IMG/VR virus record: IMGVR_UViG_3300022200_009154 | Location: 1-24,806 of that record | Reading direction: 5' to 3' (one strand) | Length of the DNA stretch: 24,806 bases | DNA from: a virus | Shown: positions 1-11,900 of the stretch, piece after piece | Layout: each line of letters begins with the position of its first letter | Position numbering within the stretch: position 1 is the stretch's first letter | Made by a program: the position numbers and the translations under genes | The notes under the pieces: model-generated | What the model saw: only the letters and a program-made list of their open reading frames with translations | Told to the model about the DNA's origin: nothing | Databases searched by the model: none

Positions 1-3000
1 ACTTCACTTTGGTCAGAGATAAGAGATACACCCATGAAAGACAAACATTATTGGTTTCTCTCTTACATGATGGTTCATATGGTTACTTAAATCAATATGG
101 TAGAGTAGCGTCTTATCCTGATTTGGGATCTTTTGATTTTACCATCACAGGAACAACTGGACAATTGTTGTTCTACCCCAATAAGTTCACCATTAATGAT
201 TATAATGTTGCACATGTTTCTCACGATTTAAGAGAGGCGGCAGGAATAGGTAGTACGACCCTTGGAGATGTTGTACAGATTGATTCTGCACAAACAACAT
301 TCTCATCTGGAGCAACTGCAGCATCTTCCATTGTTGGAATCGCTTCAACATATCGTTCATCAAAGATCATAGTTGAGATTGGTGGGGTAGATGGATCTTA
401 TTATGAATTCGATGAAATCAATATGATCCACAACGGATCTGAAATTGATATTATTGATTATGGTCAATTGACTGATGAAATTTTAACACCTACAGGAACA
501 CCTGGTCTTGGAACCTATATTCCAAGATATGATGGTTCTGAAATAAGAATTGATTTCAAACCAGATTCAGCTCTTGGTGTTGGTGTAACCATCAATGTCT
601 TGGCAGTTTCAATTGCTAGTAGCATATCTGGAGCAACAGGAGTTGGAACTCAACAACTTAATAACGGAAGACTTAGTTCCGCATATGCCACCATTGCAGC
701 TTCTGGATCCCCTGGAGTTACCACAATAACACAATACCCAGATGATCATTTGGCAGCATATTATATTGTAAGCATAGAGGACAAAACAAACCAAAGATAT
801 CAAATGTCAGAGGTGATTGTCATTTCTGCCGGATCTACAGCATCTATCACAGAATATGGTATTTTAGAAACCGATGCATCTCTTGGAACGATTGATGCAA
901 ACGTAGTTACTGGAGGCACAGATCTCACATTTACTCCAATCGCTGATATTGATGTTGATGTTAGAGTATTCCAACAGGCGTTGTGTTTTGATAGAGGAAT
1001 TACTGATACAGAGATAAGTTTTACTAACGCGCTTATTTCTAGTGGTTTCGGTGACTATGAAGGAACTGAAAGATCTGTTAAGAGAGAATTCAATCTTACC
1101 CACAACTCTAGAAATATTTTCCAAAGAGACTTTGACGGAAGTAATACTTCTATTGCAAATACGTCAACAAATACAATTGAATTGCCAGAGCACTTCTTTG
1201 TAACTGGAGAAAAACTTCTTTATACTTATTCTGGATCAGACTCTTCAACTGCTAATGCTGTTGGAATAGCAACAACCTCAATTTCTGGTATTGGAAATAC
1301 TGACAAACTTCCAACAACAGTTTATGCAGTTAAAGTTAGTGAGAAAACTATTAAGTTGGCAGCTTCAGCTGAAGATGCATTAAAAGTAAATCCAGTTGTA
1401 CTTGATCTTACTAGTGTTGGTATTGGAACATCTCACGTCTTTACTGCAACAAATCAAAATGCAAAAGCATTGATTTCTATTGACAATTACATCCAATCAC
1501 CCATTGTTGCTTCTGCAGTAACAACAACAATTTCGGAGGCTGCATCTACCGCTGACAATAGACTCAAATTTGCTGGAATAACTTCATTCTTCGGTGGAGA
1601 CTTGATTAAGGTTAATGATGAAATAATGAGAATTGATGGTGTTGGAATAGGAAGCACAAATGTTATTTTGGTCAAGAGACCTTGGATGGGAACAGTAGTC
1701 GCAAATCATGCTGCTAACTCTGTTGTTACTAAGATTGAAGGTAATTACAATATTGTTAATAATACACTTCACTTTGTTGAAGCACCTCAAGGTCCAACCC
1801 CAATTGGATCAATAACTAATCGACCAGATCAAAGAGATTATACTGGTTTGACGACATATTCTACTTTCCATGGTAGAACATTCATGAGATCTGGAATTGT
1901 TGGAACAACAACAGATTCATATTCCGCAAACTACGTTTTTGATGATATCTCTGATGGATTTACTGGAATAGCAAAGACCTTCACCTTAACATCCAACAAA
2001 CAAAATGTTACTGGATTCTCTACAGATAATGCAATTGTGCTCATAAACGGAATATTCCAAGGACCACAAGGAACTCAGGCAGAAACTCAAGATTATACTT
2101 TGACAGAAAGTTCTGGTATAACCAGTGTTAGATTTACAGGAACAGCCTCTTCTGTAGGATATGATATTAATGCATCAAACGTTCCTGTTGGTGGAGTATT
2201 AGTTTCTGTTGCATCAACTGAAGGATTTGGATTGCAACCACTTGTTGCTGCTGGAGGAACAGCAGTTGTTTCTGCTGCTGGAACAATTTCATCAATTAGC
2301 ATTGGAAACAGTGGATCTGGATATAGAATTGGAATACAGACTGTAGTTAATGTAGGAGTTCAGACCTCAAGCACTGGAACAGCAAATATAGAATTCATCG
2401 GAACTGCATCTGTAAGTAACGGTAGAATCGTATCTGTTGCCATTACAAATCCAGGGGTTGGATATACAAGATCAAATCCACCAACTGTTGTCATTGATTC
2501 ACCATTATCATATTCAAATATTTCTCTGATTTATAGTTCTTCCTCTGTATCTGGAGTTGGAACTCAGGCAAAAGTTGATATTGTTGTTGGACAAGGATCA
2601 AGTGTAATTGATTTTACTATAAGAAACACTGGATATGGATATGGTCAAGGTGAAATACTAACCATCCAAACTGGTGGAAATATTGGTATTCCAACTGATA
2701 CAACAAAAACTTTCAAAGAATTCCAAATAACTGTTGATAAAGTTTATAATGACAATTTCTCTGGATGGTCAGTTGGTCAACTTCAGGTTTTAGATTCATT
2801 TGAATCCTTATTTGATGGAACTTCCAAATCATTCCCACTTAAGTTAAACGGTGGATTTATTACAATTCGCGCAGCAAACGGATCCAACATTGATATAAAA
2901 TCAACTCTTCTCATCTTCATCAATGATATCCTTCAGGTTCCTGGACAGGCATATACCTTTGAAGGTGGAAGTTCTATTGAATTCACCGAATCACCTAAAA

Positions 3001-4319
3001 AAGGAGACACTGCAAGAATCTTGTTCTACAAGGGTAGTGGAGATACTGATGTTATCTTTAAAGATATTATTGAAACAGTTAAAGTTGGTGACGAATTAAC
3101 ATTACAAAATGATCCTGGACTTGGACAAGGTATTGGACTTTTACAAGATACTAGAGTTATTACTGGAATCAATACATCGGATTCCGTGACAACAAATCCA
3201 TATTCTGGACCAGGGATAACTACAGATGATACTTTACTGAGACCACTTAAGTGGTGCAGACAAACAAAGGATAAGTTTATTAATGGTATTAGAGTTGGTA
3301 AGGATAGAGTTAAGTATGAACCTCAAATCTATCCAGCATCATTGCTTATTTCTTCTACAGGAATTGGTTCAACATCAATTTATGTAGATAGCATCAGACC
3401 ATTCTTTGATGCTAGAAATGAAAATAGCATTCTCACTTTCCAAGATAAAGTGAAGTTAACTTCTCAAGACTCTTTGGTTGGTGCATCTGCAACTGCAACT
3501 GTATCTGCTGCAGGAACTATAACATCCATTACAATCACTGATGGTGGATTTGGTTATTCTTCTGCACCTATTGTTACTATTGAAACTCCAGTCGGAATTG
3601 CTACAACAGAAAGAGCGTCTGCAACAGCGACGATATCATCTGGAGTTGTTGATGCAATCTCTGTGACTGGACCTGGAACTGGATACACATCAACGAATCC
3701 ACCTGCAGTTCTGATTGAACCACCAACTCTGAAGCAAGAGACAATCGACGTTTCTTCCTTCTCAGGAGATTCTGGAACTATTGTTGGATTTGGAACAACT
3801 TCATCTCCATCAGAGCAAATGACCTTTGATTTGTTTATTCCTCTTAATTCATATCTAAGAAACACTGTTATTGCTGGAACTGCACTCACTATCAGTGGTA
3901 TTTCAACTGGTGATTACTTCGTTGTTTATAACTCCAATGTTGGATCATCTACGACTTCAACAACATCTTTTGATAATGGTAGTCAAGTCATTGGAGTTGG
4001 AACACAATTTGTTGATAATGTATATCAAGTTTCTTCGTTCTCGGTGGTGAGTGTTGCTAATACATCTATTGGTCTTTCGACTGTTGGCACAGCAACAACA
4101 GAAGTGATTAGAGTTAGTGCTGCATCATCTACACCAAAATCATTCTCTGGTATAACAACAGCACCTTTCCTTGGTGAATATAGTTGGGGTAAGATTAACC
4201 TGTCCGCAGGAGTTTCTACAACTTTCAGCAATCATACTAGTAGAGGTGTTGGAGGACTTTCAACTTCAACCCTCGTGAATAGAAGTGCTTTCCTCAAGTT
4301 CAAAGACTATACTGCATAA
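1..4319 (+). CDS. Giant virion structural protein, 5'-partial (position of T4 gp7)
   Basis: The frame is open to the left edge, so the start lies upstream; the TTG at 9 is only the first possible start inside the window. At least 1436 residues remain. The protein is rich in Gly, Ser, Thr, Ile and Val with almost no Cys, as expected of an extended beta-rich virion protein. The N-terminal visible part contains GQLLFYPNKFTINDYNV, which resembles a motif I remember from large cyanophage virion proteins. Inserted modules are visible at 1506-1736, 2247-2678 and 3480-3725. The short turn-like motif G(I/V)G(S/T)T recurs many times. It lies directly upstream of gp8, the place of baseplate wedge gp7 in T4 (1032 residues), so a baseplate role is likely. 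I see no direct similarity to T4 gp7, so this rests on position. Virion structural protein is fairly sure; the exact role is not. Confidence 0.8.
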   Translation, partial: FTLVRDKRYTHERQTLLVSLLHDGSYGYLNQYGRVASYPDLGSFDFTITGTTGQLLFYPNKFTINDYNVAHVSHDLREAAGIGSTTLGDVVQIDSAQTTFSSGATAASSIVGIASTYRSSKIIVEIGGVDGSYYEFDEINMIHNGSEIDIIDYGQLTDEILTPTGTPGLGTYIPRYDGSEIRIDFKPDSALGVGVTINVLAVSIASSISGATGVGTQQLNNGRLSSAYATIAASGSPGVTTITQYPDDHLAAYYIVSIEDKTNQRYQMSEVIVISAGSTASITEYGILETDASLGTIDANVVTGGTDLTFTPIADIDVDVRVFQQALCFDRGITDTEISFTNALISSGFGDYEGTERSVKREFNLTHNSRNIFQRDFDGSNTSIANTSTNTIELPEHFFVTGEKLLYTYSGSDSSTANAVGIATTSISGIGNTDKLPTTVYAVKVSEKTIKLAASAEDALKVNPVVLDLTSVGIGTSHVFTATNQNAKALISIDNYIQSPIVASAVTTTISEAASTADNRLKFAGITSFFGGDLIKVNDEIMRIDGVGIGSTNVILVKRPWMGTVVANHAANSVVTKIEGNYNIVNNTLHFVEAPQGPTPIGSITNRPDQRDYTGLTTYSTFHGRTFMRSGIVGTTTDSYSANYVFDDISDGFTGIAKTFTLTSNKQNVTGFSTDNAIVLINGIFQGPQGTQAETQDYTLTESSGITSVRFTGTASSVGYDINASNVPVGGVLVSVASTEGFGLQPLVAAGGTAVVSAAGTISSISIGNSGSGYRIGIQTVVNVGVQTSSTGTANIEFIGTASVSNGRIVSVAITNPGVGYTRSNPPTVVIDSPLSYSNISLIYSSSSVSGVGTQAKVDIVVGQGSSVIDFTIRNTGYGYGQGEILTIQTGGNIGIPTDTTKTFKEFQITVDKVYNDNFSGWSVGQLQVLDSFESLFDGTSKSFPLKLNGGFITIRAANGSNIDIKSTLLIFINDILQVPGQAYTFEGGSSIEFTESPKKGDTARILFYKGSGDTDVIFKDIIETVKVGDELTLQNDPGLGQGIGLLQDTRVITGINTSDSVTTNPYSGPGITTDDTLLRPLKWCRQTKDKFINGIRVGKDRVKYEPQIYPASLLISSTGIGSTSIYVDSIRPFFDARNENSILTFQDKVKLTSQDSLVGASATATVSAAGTITSITITDGGFGYSSAPIVTIETPVGIATTERASATATISSGVVDAISVTGPGTGYTSTNPPAVLIEPPTLKQETIDVSSFSGDSGTIVGFGTTSSPSEQMTFDLFIPLNSYLRNTVIAGTALTISGISTGDYFVVYNSNVGSSTTSTTSFDNGSQVIGVGTQFVDNVYQVSSFSVVSVANTSIGLSTVGTATTEVIRVSAASSTPKSFSGITTAPFLGEYSWGKINLSAGVSTTFSNHTSRGVGGLSTSTLVNRSAFLKFKDYTA
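1506..1736 (+). repeat. 'DE-RG-H' beta module in the left giant protein
   Basis: About 77 residues with the pattern: hydrophobic strand, 'KVNDEIMRIDGV', a strand ending in 'VKRPWMGT', then 'ANHAANSVV'. The same order of motifs (nDE.m.v / L.V.RG..gT / aa.H..g..V) occurs at 12132-12389 and 17488-17685, in two other proteins. The similarity is at protein level only and was judged by eye. Confidence 0.6.
2247..2678 (+). repeat. 'GxGY' modules, three anchors, left giant protein
   Basis: Three tandem divergent units have the anchors GSGYR, GVGYT and GYGYG. The first two are preceded by a strand of the type 'ISSISIGNS' or 'IVSVAITNP', and the second is followed by 'NPPTVVID'. The first unit contains GTGGATCTGGATATA at 2311-2325, a 15-base string identical to one in gp14 at 15957-15971. 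Confidence 0.7.
3480..3725 (+). repeat. 'GxGY' modules, two anchors, left giant protein
   Basis: Two further units, with anchors 'GGFGYSSAPIVTIE' and 'GTGYTSTNPPAVLIE'. Each is preceded by a strand of the type 'GTITSITIT' or 'GVVDAISVT'. They are closer to the gp14 units than to the set at 2247-2678 in the same protein. Confidence 0.7.
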
Positions 4320-4321
4320 CC

Positions 4322-4330
4322 TAATAAATA
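4322..4330 (+). promoter_or_regulatory. Candidate T4-like late promoter for gp8
   Basis: TAATAAATA lies in the 30-base gap before gp8, about 20 bases before the ATG. AATAAATA differs at one position from the T4 late promoter core TATAAATA (established for T4 and reported as similar in cyanophages). The same string also occurs by chance inside genes in this AT-rich window, so its placement in the short gap is the main support. Confidence 0.5.
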
Positions 4331-4349
4331 GATAAAAAAAGTCTGTAAA

Positions 4350-5915
4350 ATGGCAGCTATTATAACTGATCAACTTCGAATTGTTAATGCAAAGAATTTT
4401 GTTGCGGGAGTTGCATCCACTAGTAATTCTTACTATTCGTTTGTAGGACTTCCAAATCCTACAGACTATGATAGTGATTGGAACACAACTCCCCCCTCAC
4501 CAAAAGATAATTTTGATGAGGAGAACAATTATTGGGACACAATGATTGCCCTGAAGAAGATCACTAAAAATGATGTTCGACAGGTTGTTAAAAGAACAAC
4601 CTGGACATCGGGGATCACTTATGATATGTATCGCCATGATATAAGTGCAACTAATACATCTAAACCATCTAATTCAGTTGATTTATACTCTGCAAATTAC
4701 TATGTAATGAATAGTGATTACAGAGTTTATATTTGTCTCCAAAATGGAACTACTCCAGAAAATCCTTCTGGAAGACCATCCTTAGACGAACCAACATTCA
4801 CTGATTTAGAACCAAGGTCTGCAGGAACAAGCGGCGATGGATATGTCTGGAAATACTTATATACAATCAACCCAAGTGATATTGTAAAATTTGACTCTAC
4901 TGAATATATGCCAGTTCCTCAAGATTGGGAAACTAGCACCTCTACCGCTGCTGTAAGAAATAATGCTTCAACTAGCGGTCAAATAAAAGTTGTAACAATT
5001 TCAAATAGGGGAGTTGGATTAGGAACTGCAAATAGAACATATACCAGAGTTCCAATTAGAGGTGATGGAAGCGGTGCTGAGGCAACAGTTGTAATTAACA
5101 ATGATGCAAAGGTTGATTCAGTAACAATATCTAAAGGAGGGTCTGGATATACCTTTGGAATTGTTGATTTAGCAGGTGGAGGTGTTCCAACTGGATCATC
5201 ATCTCCAGTTTTTGATGTTATTATTCCACCTCAAGGTGGTCATGGAGCAGATATTTACAGAGAACTTGGTGCATATAATGTTCTTTTATATTCCAGAATT
5301 GAAAATGATACGGAAAATCCCGATTTTATAACTGGAAATGAAATTGCAAGGGTAGGGGTTGTGGAAAATCCACAATCAAACTCAAATTCAAATTTGACTC
5401 TTGACAAAGCAAGTGCTGTTTATGCATTAAAATTGACAGGAGTTGGTTATAGTTCAGTTACATTTACCGCTGATACTCAAATAACTCAAACTATTGGAGT
5501 TGGATCTACTGCTTTTGGTAGAGTAGTTTCATATGATAAAAATACTGGAGTTTTGAAATATTGGCAAGATAGATACCATGTTGGATTTAATACTGATGGT
5601 ACAAGAAATACTTCGCCAACTTACGGATTCAAAATGCATAGATTTACCGCAGACATTGGAAGCGGTGGATCATTTAATATTGTAGGCGGAAGTGCTACTT
5701 TAGGCATTCAAACAACATTTGGAAGTTCTTCTAATCCAGGTGTTAGTACCGTAATAAATAGTAGGACATATTATTTGGGACAGTCGTTTGTGAAGGGAGT
5801 TTCCCAACCAGAAGTCAAAAAATATTCTGGAAACATCATATATGTCGACAATAGACCGTCAATCACTAGGTCATCAAACCAAAAAGAAGATATCAAAGTT
5901 ATTTTGCAATTCTAA
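4350..5915 (+). CDS. 8: Baseplate wedge subunit gp8
   Basis: 521 residues; T4 gp8 has 334. Two landmarks match T4 gp8: 'GDGYVWKYLYTINP' at residues 162-175 (T4 has GDGYVWEYLFEIPP), and the C-terminal 'SGNIIYVDNRPSI' at 493-505 followed by an 'EDIKVILQF' end (T4 has GEMIYMENRPPI and ends EINILFTF). gp8 is part of the baseplate wedge with gp6, gp7, gp10, gp11 and gp53. Much of the extra length lies in the middle: residues 211-292 are a Gly-rich 'GxGY' module absent from T4. The ATG at 4350 has no strong Shine-Dalgarno sequence but has a candidate late promoter 20 bases upstream. The next gene starts 6 bases after the stop. Confidence 0.9.
   Translation: MAAIITDQLRIVNAKNFVAGVASTSNSYYSFVGLPNPTDYDSDWNTTPPSPKDNFDEENNYWDTMIALKKITKNDVRQVVKRTTWTSGITYDMYRHDISATNTSKPSNSVDLYSANYYVMNSDYRVYICLQNGTTPENPSGRPSLDEPTFTDLEPRSAGTSGDGYVWKYLYTINPSDIVKFDSTEYMPVPQDWETSTSTAAVRNNASTSGQIKVVTISNRGVGLGTANRTYTRVPIRGDGSGAEATVVINNDAKVDSVTISKGGSGYTFGIVDLAGGGVPTGSSSPVFDVIIPPQGGHGADIYRELGAYNVLLYSRIENDTENPDFITGNEIARVGVVENPQSNSNSNLTLDKASAVYALKLTGVGYSSVTFTADTQITQTIGVGSTAFGRVVSYDKNTGVLKYWQDRYHVGFNTDGTRNTSPTYGFKMHRFTADIGSGGSFNIVGGSATLGIQTTFGSSSNPGVSTVINSRTYYLGQSFVKGVSQPEVKKYSGNIIYVDNRPSITRSSNQKEDIKVILQF
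4980..5225 (+). repeat. 'GxGY' module inside gp8
   Basis: Residues 211-292 of gp8: a first degenerate unit 'VVTISNRGVGLGTANRTYTR' followed by a clear one, 'VDSVTISKGGSGYTFG'. It has the same strand, Gly-rich turn and GxGY order as the modules in gp14 and both giant proteins. It sits between the gp8 core motifs, so it looks like an insertion in a loop. Confidence 0.6.
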
Positions 5916-5921
5916 GGAATT

Positions 5922-8900
5922 ATGTCTCAGGAAACTAATCTCAACGTAGCTCCATATTTTGATGACTATAATGAACCAGTAATTGGTGGGAAAGATAAGG
6001 ACTACTATAAAGTCCTTTTTAAACCAGGTTATCCAGTTCAAGCAAGAGAACTGACAACCCTTCAGTCAATTTTACAGAATCAAGTTGAACAATTTGGCAC
6101 ACATTTCTTTAAGGAAGGTGCTAGGGTAATTCCTGGTCAATTAACTTACCTCAAAGATTTCTTTGCGGTAGAAGTTGAGAGTAATTTTCTGGGGATACCA
6201 GTATCTCTTTATTTGGACCAACTTGTTGGATTACAAATCCGTGGAGAAACTTCTGGAGTTGTAGCAGTAGTCAAAAAGGTTATCACATCAGATGAGTCTG
6301 AAAGAGGAAATATAACCCTTTATGTTGACTACTATAGTTCAAACCAAAATAACTTCTCCAAGAGAGAATTTGATGATGCAGAAAATCTGATTGCAGATTC
6401 GGATATTTCTTTTGGAAATTCTTTCATTGTATCTGGTGAAGGATTTGCTAGAACTATTGACACAAATTCAACTTCTATTGGATCCGCATTTGCTTTATCT
6501 CAAGGAGTTTATTTTTTAAGAGGTTATTTTGTAACCGTCAATGACCAGATTTTACTGTTAGATCAATATACAAATACTCCCAGTTACAGAGTTGGTCTGG
6601 AAGTAGTCGAAGATGTAATTTCAGCAGACATTGACCCATATCTGAATGATAATGCTGGTGGTTTTAATAACTATTCTGCCCCAGGAGCAGATAGATTAAA
6701 AATTACTGCAACTTTAGCAAAGAGAGATTTAGACGATTTTGAAACACCTGGATTTGTAGAATTAGCAAATGTTAAGGATGGTGTTTTAAGAGAATTAAAT
6801 AAAAATACAAATTATAACTTATTAGCAGATGAGTTAGCAAGAAGAACTTTTGATGAGTCTGGAAATTATTATATCAAGTCTTTTACAACAAGTATAAAAG
6901 AAAGTCTTAATGATGGAAAAGGTAATGGTGGTATATATCGCTCAAATCAATTAACTTCATCTGGAGATAGTCCATCAGAAGACATGATGGTCTATAAAGT
7001 TGGTCCAGGAAAGGCATATGTAAGAGGATATGAAGTAGAAAAAATATCCTCAACATTCCTAGATATTCCCAAACCAAGAACAACAAAATTAATTGAAAAT
7101 AAAGCAGTTAATTTTGATTTTGGAACTACTTTTGAACTCAATAGATCATCAGGAGCTCCAAGTATAGGTATCAACACCTCTGCAACTGTAAGTTTAAGAG
7201 ATCAAAGAATCGGAGTAAGTTCTTACGTTGCTGCTGGCAAAGAAATTGGTGTTGCTAGAGTCTATGATTTTGCATTAGAGTCTGGTTCTTATGAGTCAAA
7301 CTCAAATTTGAACAGATGGGATATCTCTTTATTTGATATTCAAACATATGGTGATTTGTCCATCAATGAACCAATTACTCTTTCAGTACCAGCAAGAGTT
7401 AAAGGTGATTCTAGTGGCGCTATTGGATTCTTAAAAAATAGCGTGACTGCTGGAACTGCACTGACAGTGTATCAGATATCTGGTGAGTTTATAAATGGCG
7501 AAAAACTAATTTTTGATAACTCTAATTCGACCAGAGTAAGCACAGGATTCACGAATTATGGTATTTCTGACGTAAAATCCCTTTATGCAAACGTTGGAGC
7601 ATCAAAAACGTTTGCTGCTGATACTTTACAATCAGTTTCTTTCTCAATTGGTGGTGGAAATGCAACAATTTCCCCATTTTCAGCAGGAGTGGCAACAGTA
7701 ACAAGTGCATTAGTAACTTTCCCAGGAATCGTTACCACTGGAAACTTACTGCGTTATACTCTTGGTAATGCAACAGACCCATCTTTTGCAAAAATTGATC
7801 AAGTTTTAACAAATTCTCTGATAATCAGTGGAGTAACGACTGTCACTGGAATTTGTGACGGAACTTTTTCCGTTGGAGTTTCAACAAGCGTAAATGATCT
7901 CAGTTTGCTCGGAACAAAGTTCAGAGGGTCAAAAAATAACGGCGGATTATTTGCAAGATTACCAAAAGTCAACATTGAATCTGTAGATTTAACAAATTCA
8001 AACATTGTTTTGAGAAAAGAATATGATGTAACCATTACATCAAATTCATCCAACACGATTTCAGTTGGAACCAATTTAGTATTTTTACCATTTGACGAAG
8101 AAAGATATATTTTAGTTCGTTCTGATGGAACTCTTGAAACTCTGACGGAAGATAAGTTTGATTTTACCAACGGATCAACGGAACTTACAATTAATGGACT
8201 TGGAAGTAACGATTCTGCAGCAAAATTAGTTGCTACCGTTAGAAAAGACGTTGTAACTTCAAAATCAAAGAGAAAAACCGCAATTTCTTCTTTAATTGTA
8301 GATAAATCAAACTACGACTACTCAGGAATAGGATCAACAACCAGAAATGATGGACTTACTTTTGGTTCATATCCATTCGGAACCAGAGTTCAAGATGAAA
8401 AGATTTCTTTAAACGTTGCGGATGCCATTGAACTGTTAGGAGTATATGAATCATCGGATACATCCAATCCAACACTACCAAATTTGGTTCTTGGATCTTT
8501 GGATGGACCAACATCAAAAACTGATGACTTGATTATTGGGGAAGAACTGATTGGATCTGTTAGTGGTGCTAGAGCAAAATATGCAGAAAAACTCAATAGC
8601 AGTAAAATTGGATTTGTATATTTAAATCAAAATACTTTCCAGTCTGGTGAAATAATTTCATTCCAAAATTCTGGTGTCAATGCAATCGCTGGAACTTTAG
8701 ATCAAGGTAGCAATAATATAACAAGTAGATTCACATTCAATAATGGACAAACTCCAACTCATTATGGATATGGATATATTCTTAGAAAACAAGGAGTAAA
8801 GTCTCCAATAAGAAAATTAAAAGTTGTATTCTCAAAAGGATACTACGAATCTTCTGACACTGGAGACGTAACAACCTCTAATTCATATGCAGACTTTGAT

Positions 8901-11900
8901 TACCAAAAAGATATTCAAGTTTTAGATGGAGTAAGAAACACTGATATAATTGATGTAAGACCAAGAGTTAATGACTTCACAGTTTCTAGTGGGTCAAGAT
9001 CCCCATTTGAATTTGATGGAAGATCTTTCTCTGATGGAAATCATAGTTCAAATCATGTATTTGCGAGTGACGAATCATCAACATTCTCGTTTAATTACTA
9101 TCTGCCAAGAATTGACAGAGTGTATTTAACCAAAGATGGTGTATTCCAAGTAAAAGTTGGAGAACCTTCAGATGATCCAAAACTTCCAACAGAAGTTTCC
9201 GAGTCTTTAAATATCGCTAACATTGCGTTACCTCCATATCTCTATGATGTAAAAGATGCCGAAGTAACTTTTGTAAATTATAAGAGATATCAGATGAGTG
9301 ATATCTTCAGACTTGAAAATAGAATTAAAAATCTTGAGTATTATACATCACTTTCACTTCTTGAGGACAACACCGCTAATTTGTTTGTTGCTGATGCTCA
9401 AGGACAAAATAGATTTAAGTCTGGATTCTTGATTGATAACTTCTCATCTGTAGGAACACAAGACGTTAGTGTTGGTGTCAAGAACAGTCTAGATGTTCAA
9501 AATGGTCAATTGAGACCATCACACTACACAACTCAATTAAATCTTGAGATTGGGTCAGATGCAATCGCTGGACTCGGTACAACTACAAATTCAACTCAAG
9601 ATCGTAATTATCTTAGCAATATTACTGGAAATAACATTAAAAAAACTGGTAATGTTGTAACTCTGGATTACACAGAATCTCTATGGGTTGAACAACCATT
9701 TGCAACCAGAGTAGAAAATGTTACCCCATACTTAGTTAAGAGTTATGAGGGAACTATTGATTTAGAACCATCAGTAGATGTTTGGATTGATGTAAATCGT
9801 CTTGAAGTCAGAGACGTTAGAATGGAAGGATCTTTCACTGGCGTTGCTGAAGCATTAAGAGCAGAAATAGACGACAGGGCAGATGGTTCTAGACTTGGAG
9901 TAAGTCCAATCATTTGGAATTCTTGGGAAACTAATGGTGTAAGACAGAACATCAATCTTTCCCTTGGATTGAATATGAATACTGGTGGTAATACAGTTTC
10001 CGCTAATGTAAGTGGAAATGTAAGTCTTACAACCAATCTTGATCAGAGAAGAACTGGTGTAAGACACACAGTTAGAGAACAACTCGATACAGAATCTCTT
10101 GGAGACAGAATTGTCAGCAGGGACATAATTCAGTTCATGCGTTCGAGGAACATTCAGTTCACTGCTAGACGCATGAAACCAAATACGCAACTTTATGCGT
10201 TCTTTGATAATGTTGATGTTAATGGGTTCTGTTTCCCTAAATTACTTGAAATCACTATGGAATCTGGCACCTTCCAAGTAGGTGAAAGAGTTCGTGGAAC
10301 GATGATAACAGCACAGAATGTTACCGACGTTGATCCAGACACGATTCCAAATATTGATTTTAGAATTGCATCATCAAATCACAAGTATGGACCTTATAAC
10401 AATCCAACTGATGTCTTCACAGAAAATCCATATGATAGAAATAATGTAATTCCAGCGTCTTACTCAGAAACTAGCACTGTTCTGAACATTGATACTTTCA
10501 GTCTATCAAACGAAAGACAACCAGAATACTGGGGTTGGATTTCATCTGGAATGATATTGAGAGGTCAGAGCAGTGGTGCTGTTGCCACAGTCACAAATGT
10601 AAGACTAATTTCAGATAATGTCGGAACATTAATTGGATCATACCTTGTTCCAGATGGAACTGGTGATTATCCATCATTTGAAACTGGAAGATCTGCATTT
10701 AGATTAACTAATAGTTCAATAAACAGTAGAGTCGGTGGTGTCGTAACCACTTCCGCTGAAGAAATTTTCTACTCAGAAGGAAGTATCGACAATACTCAAG
10801 AAGCAACTCTTTCTTTGAGAAATGCTAGAGTAGAACATGAAGAATTTGAACAGAGTAGAACATTAACATCTTCAACTTCAGCATCTGCTAGTGCTAGTGC
10901 ATCTGCAAGAGTTATAACTCAAGTAGTTAGACCAGTTAGAAGAGATCCTCTTGCCCAAACTTTCTATGTTGATGATGAAACTGGAATTTTTGTTACAAGT
11001 CTGAATGTTTATTTCAATACCAAATCATCAACTTTACCAGTATATTGTCAAATCAGAGAAGTTCAGAATGGTCTTCCTTCATCAACAATCTTAGCATTCT
11101 CTGAAGTAGAACTTTCAGCAGATGAGGTTAATACTTCTGATGATGCTACAGTTGCAACCAAATTTACTTTTGATTCTCCAGTTTATCTGAATGGTAATAG
11201 AGAATATGCACTGGTTCTTCTTTCAGATTCTACAGATTACACTGCATGGATCTCAAGAATTGGTGAATCTGATGTAACCTCTATTGCAACTGAAGCGGGA
11301 CAAGTTCTGGTTTCCGCTCAACCAATCCTTGGATCACTCTTTAAGTCACAAAATGCTTCTACTTGGGATGCAAGTCAATATGAAGATTTGAAGTTTGAAT
11401 TATACAGAGCGGATTTCGTTACCAACGGATCTGTACAGTTCTTCAACCCAACCCTTCCAACTGATATTTCCAGATTGAGAAGGGACGCATTTGATATTGA
11501 TTCAAAAACAATTCGTATTGGAATTGGAACCACAGTAAATGATCCAGACTTGTCAAATGGAAATACAATTATCCAATTACAATCTGGTGCAACAGGAAAT
11601 CTTGTTGGAACTGCGGGAACAATCAATACCTTACAAATTACAAACGTCGGTACGGGATACACTCCAAGCAGTGGTGGAACAACTTATTCCAACTTGACTC
11701 TAACAAACGTTGTTGGAACTGGTAGAAATGGAACGGCAGACATTACGATAAGTAATGGAGTCGCTATCGCTGCTACCGTTAATGATGGAGGAACTGGATA
11801 TTCTGTAGGAGATCTTCTTACAATCTCTGCGGTTGGAGTTTCATCTCTTGGCAGAAACTTAAGATTGAGTGTATCTGATATCAGTGGATTAAATGAACTC

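Noticed and set aside
284-330. Search of the gaps for tRNA genes
   Set aside because: The longest gaps between genes are about 30 to 50 bases (4320-4349, 16697-16737, 18174-18222), too short for a tRNA, and no cloverleaf-like arms were seen elsewhere. The coordinates given here are nominal.
5752-5760. TAATAAATA inside gp8, the same string as the candidate late promoter at 4322
   Set aside because: It lies in coding sequence 160 bases before the next gene, which has its own strong Shine-Dalgarno and no gap. In this AT-rich window the string can arise from coding for Val-Ile-Asn. A similar AATAAATA lies at 21258-21265.
7799-8170. 123-residue minus-strand open frame in the giant gene
   Set aside because: No ribosome binding site or recognisable protein features, and fully contained in the + strand gene. 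All other minus-strand frames were rejected for the same reason.
10878-10907. Ser-Ala run as a slippage-prone phase-variation repeat
   Set aside because: The codons are mixed (tca, tct, agt, gca, gct), so there is no perfect DNA repeat of useful length for slippage.
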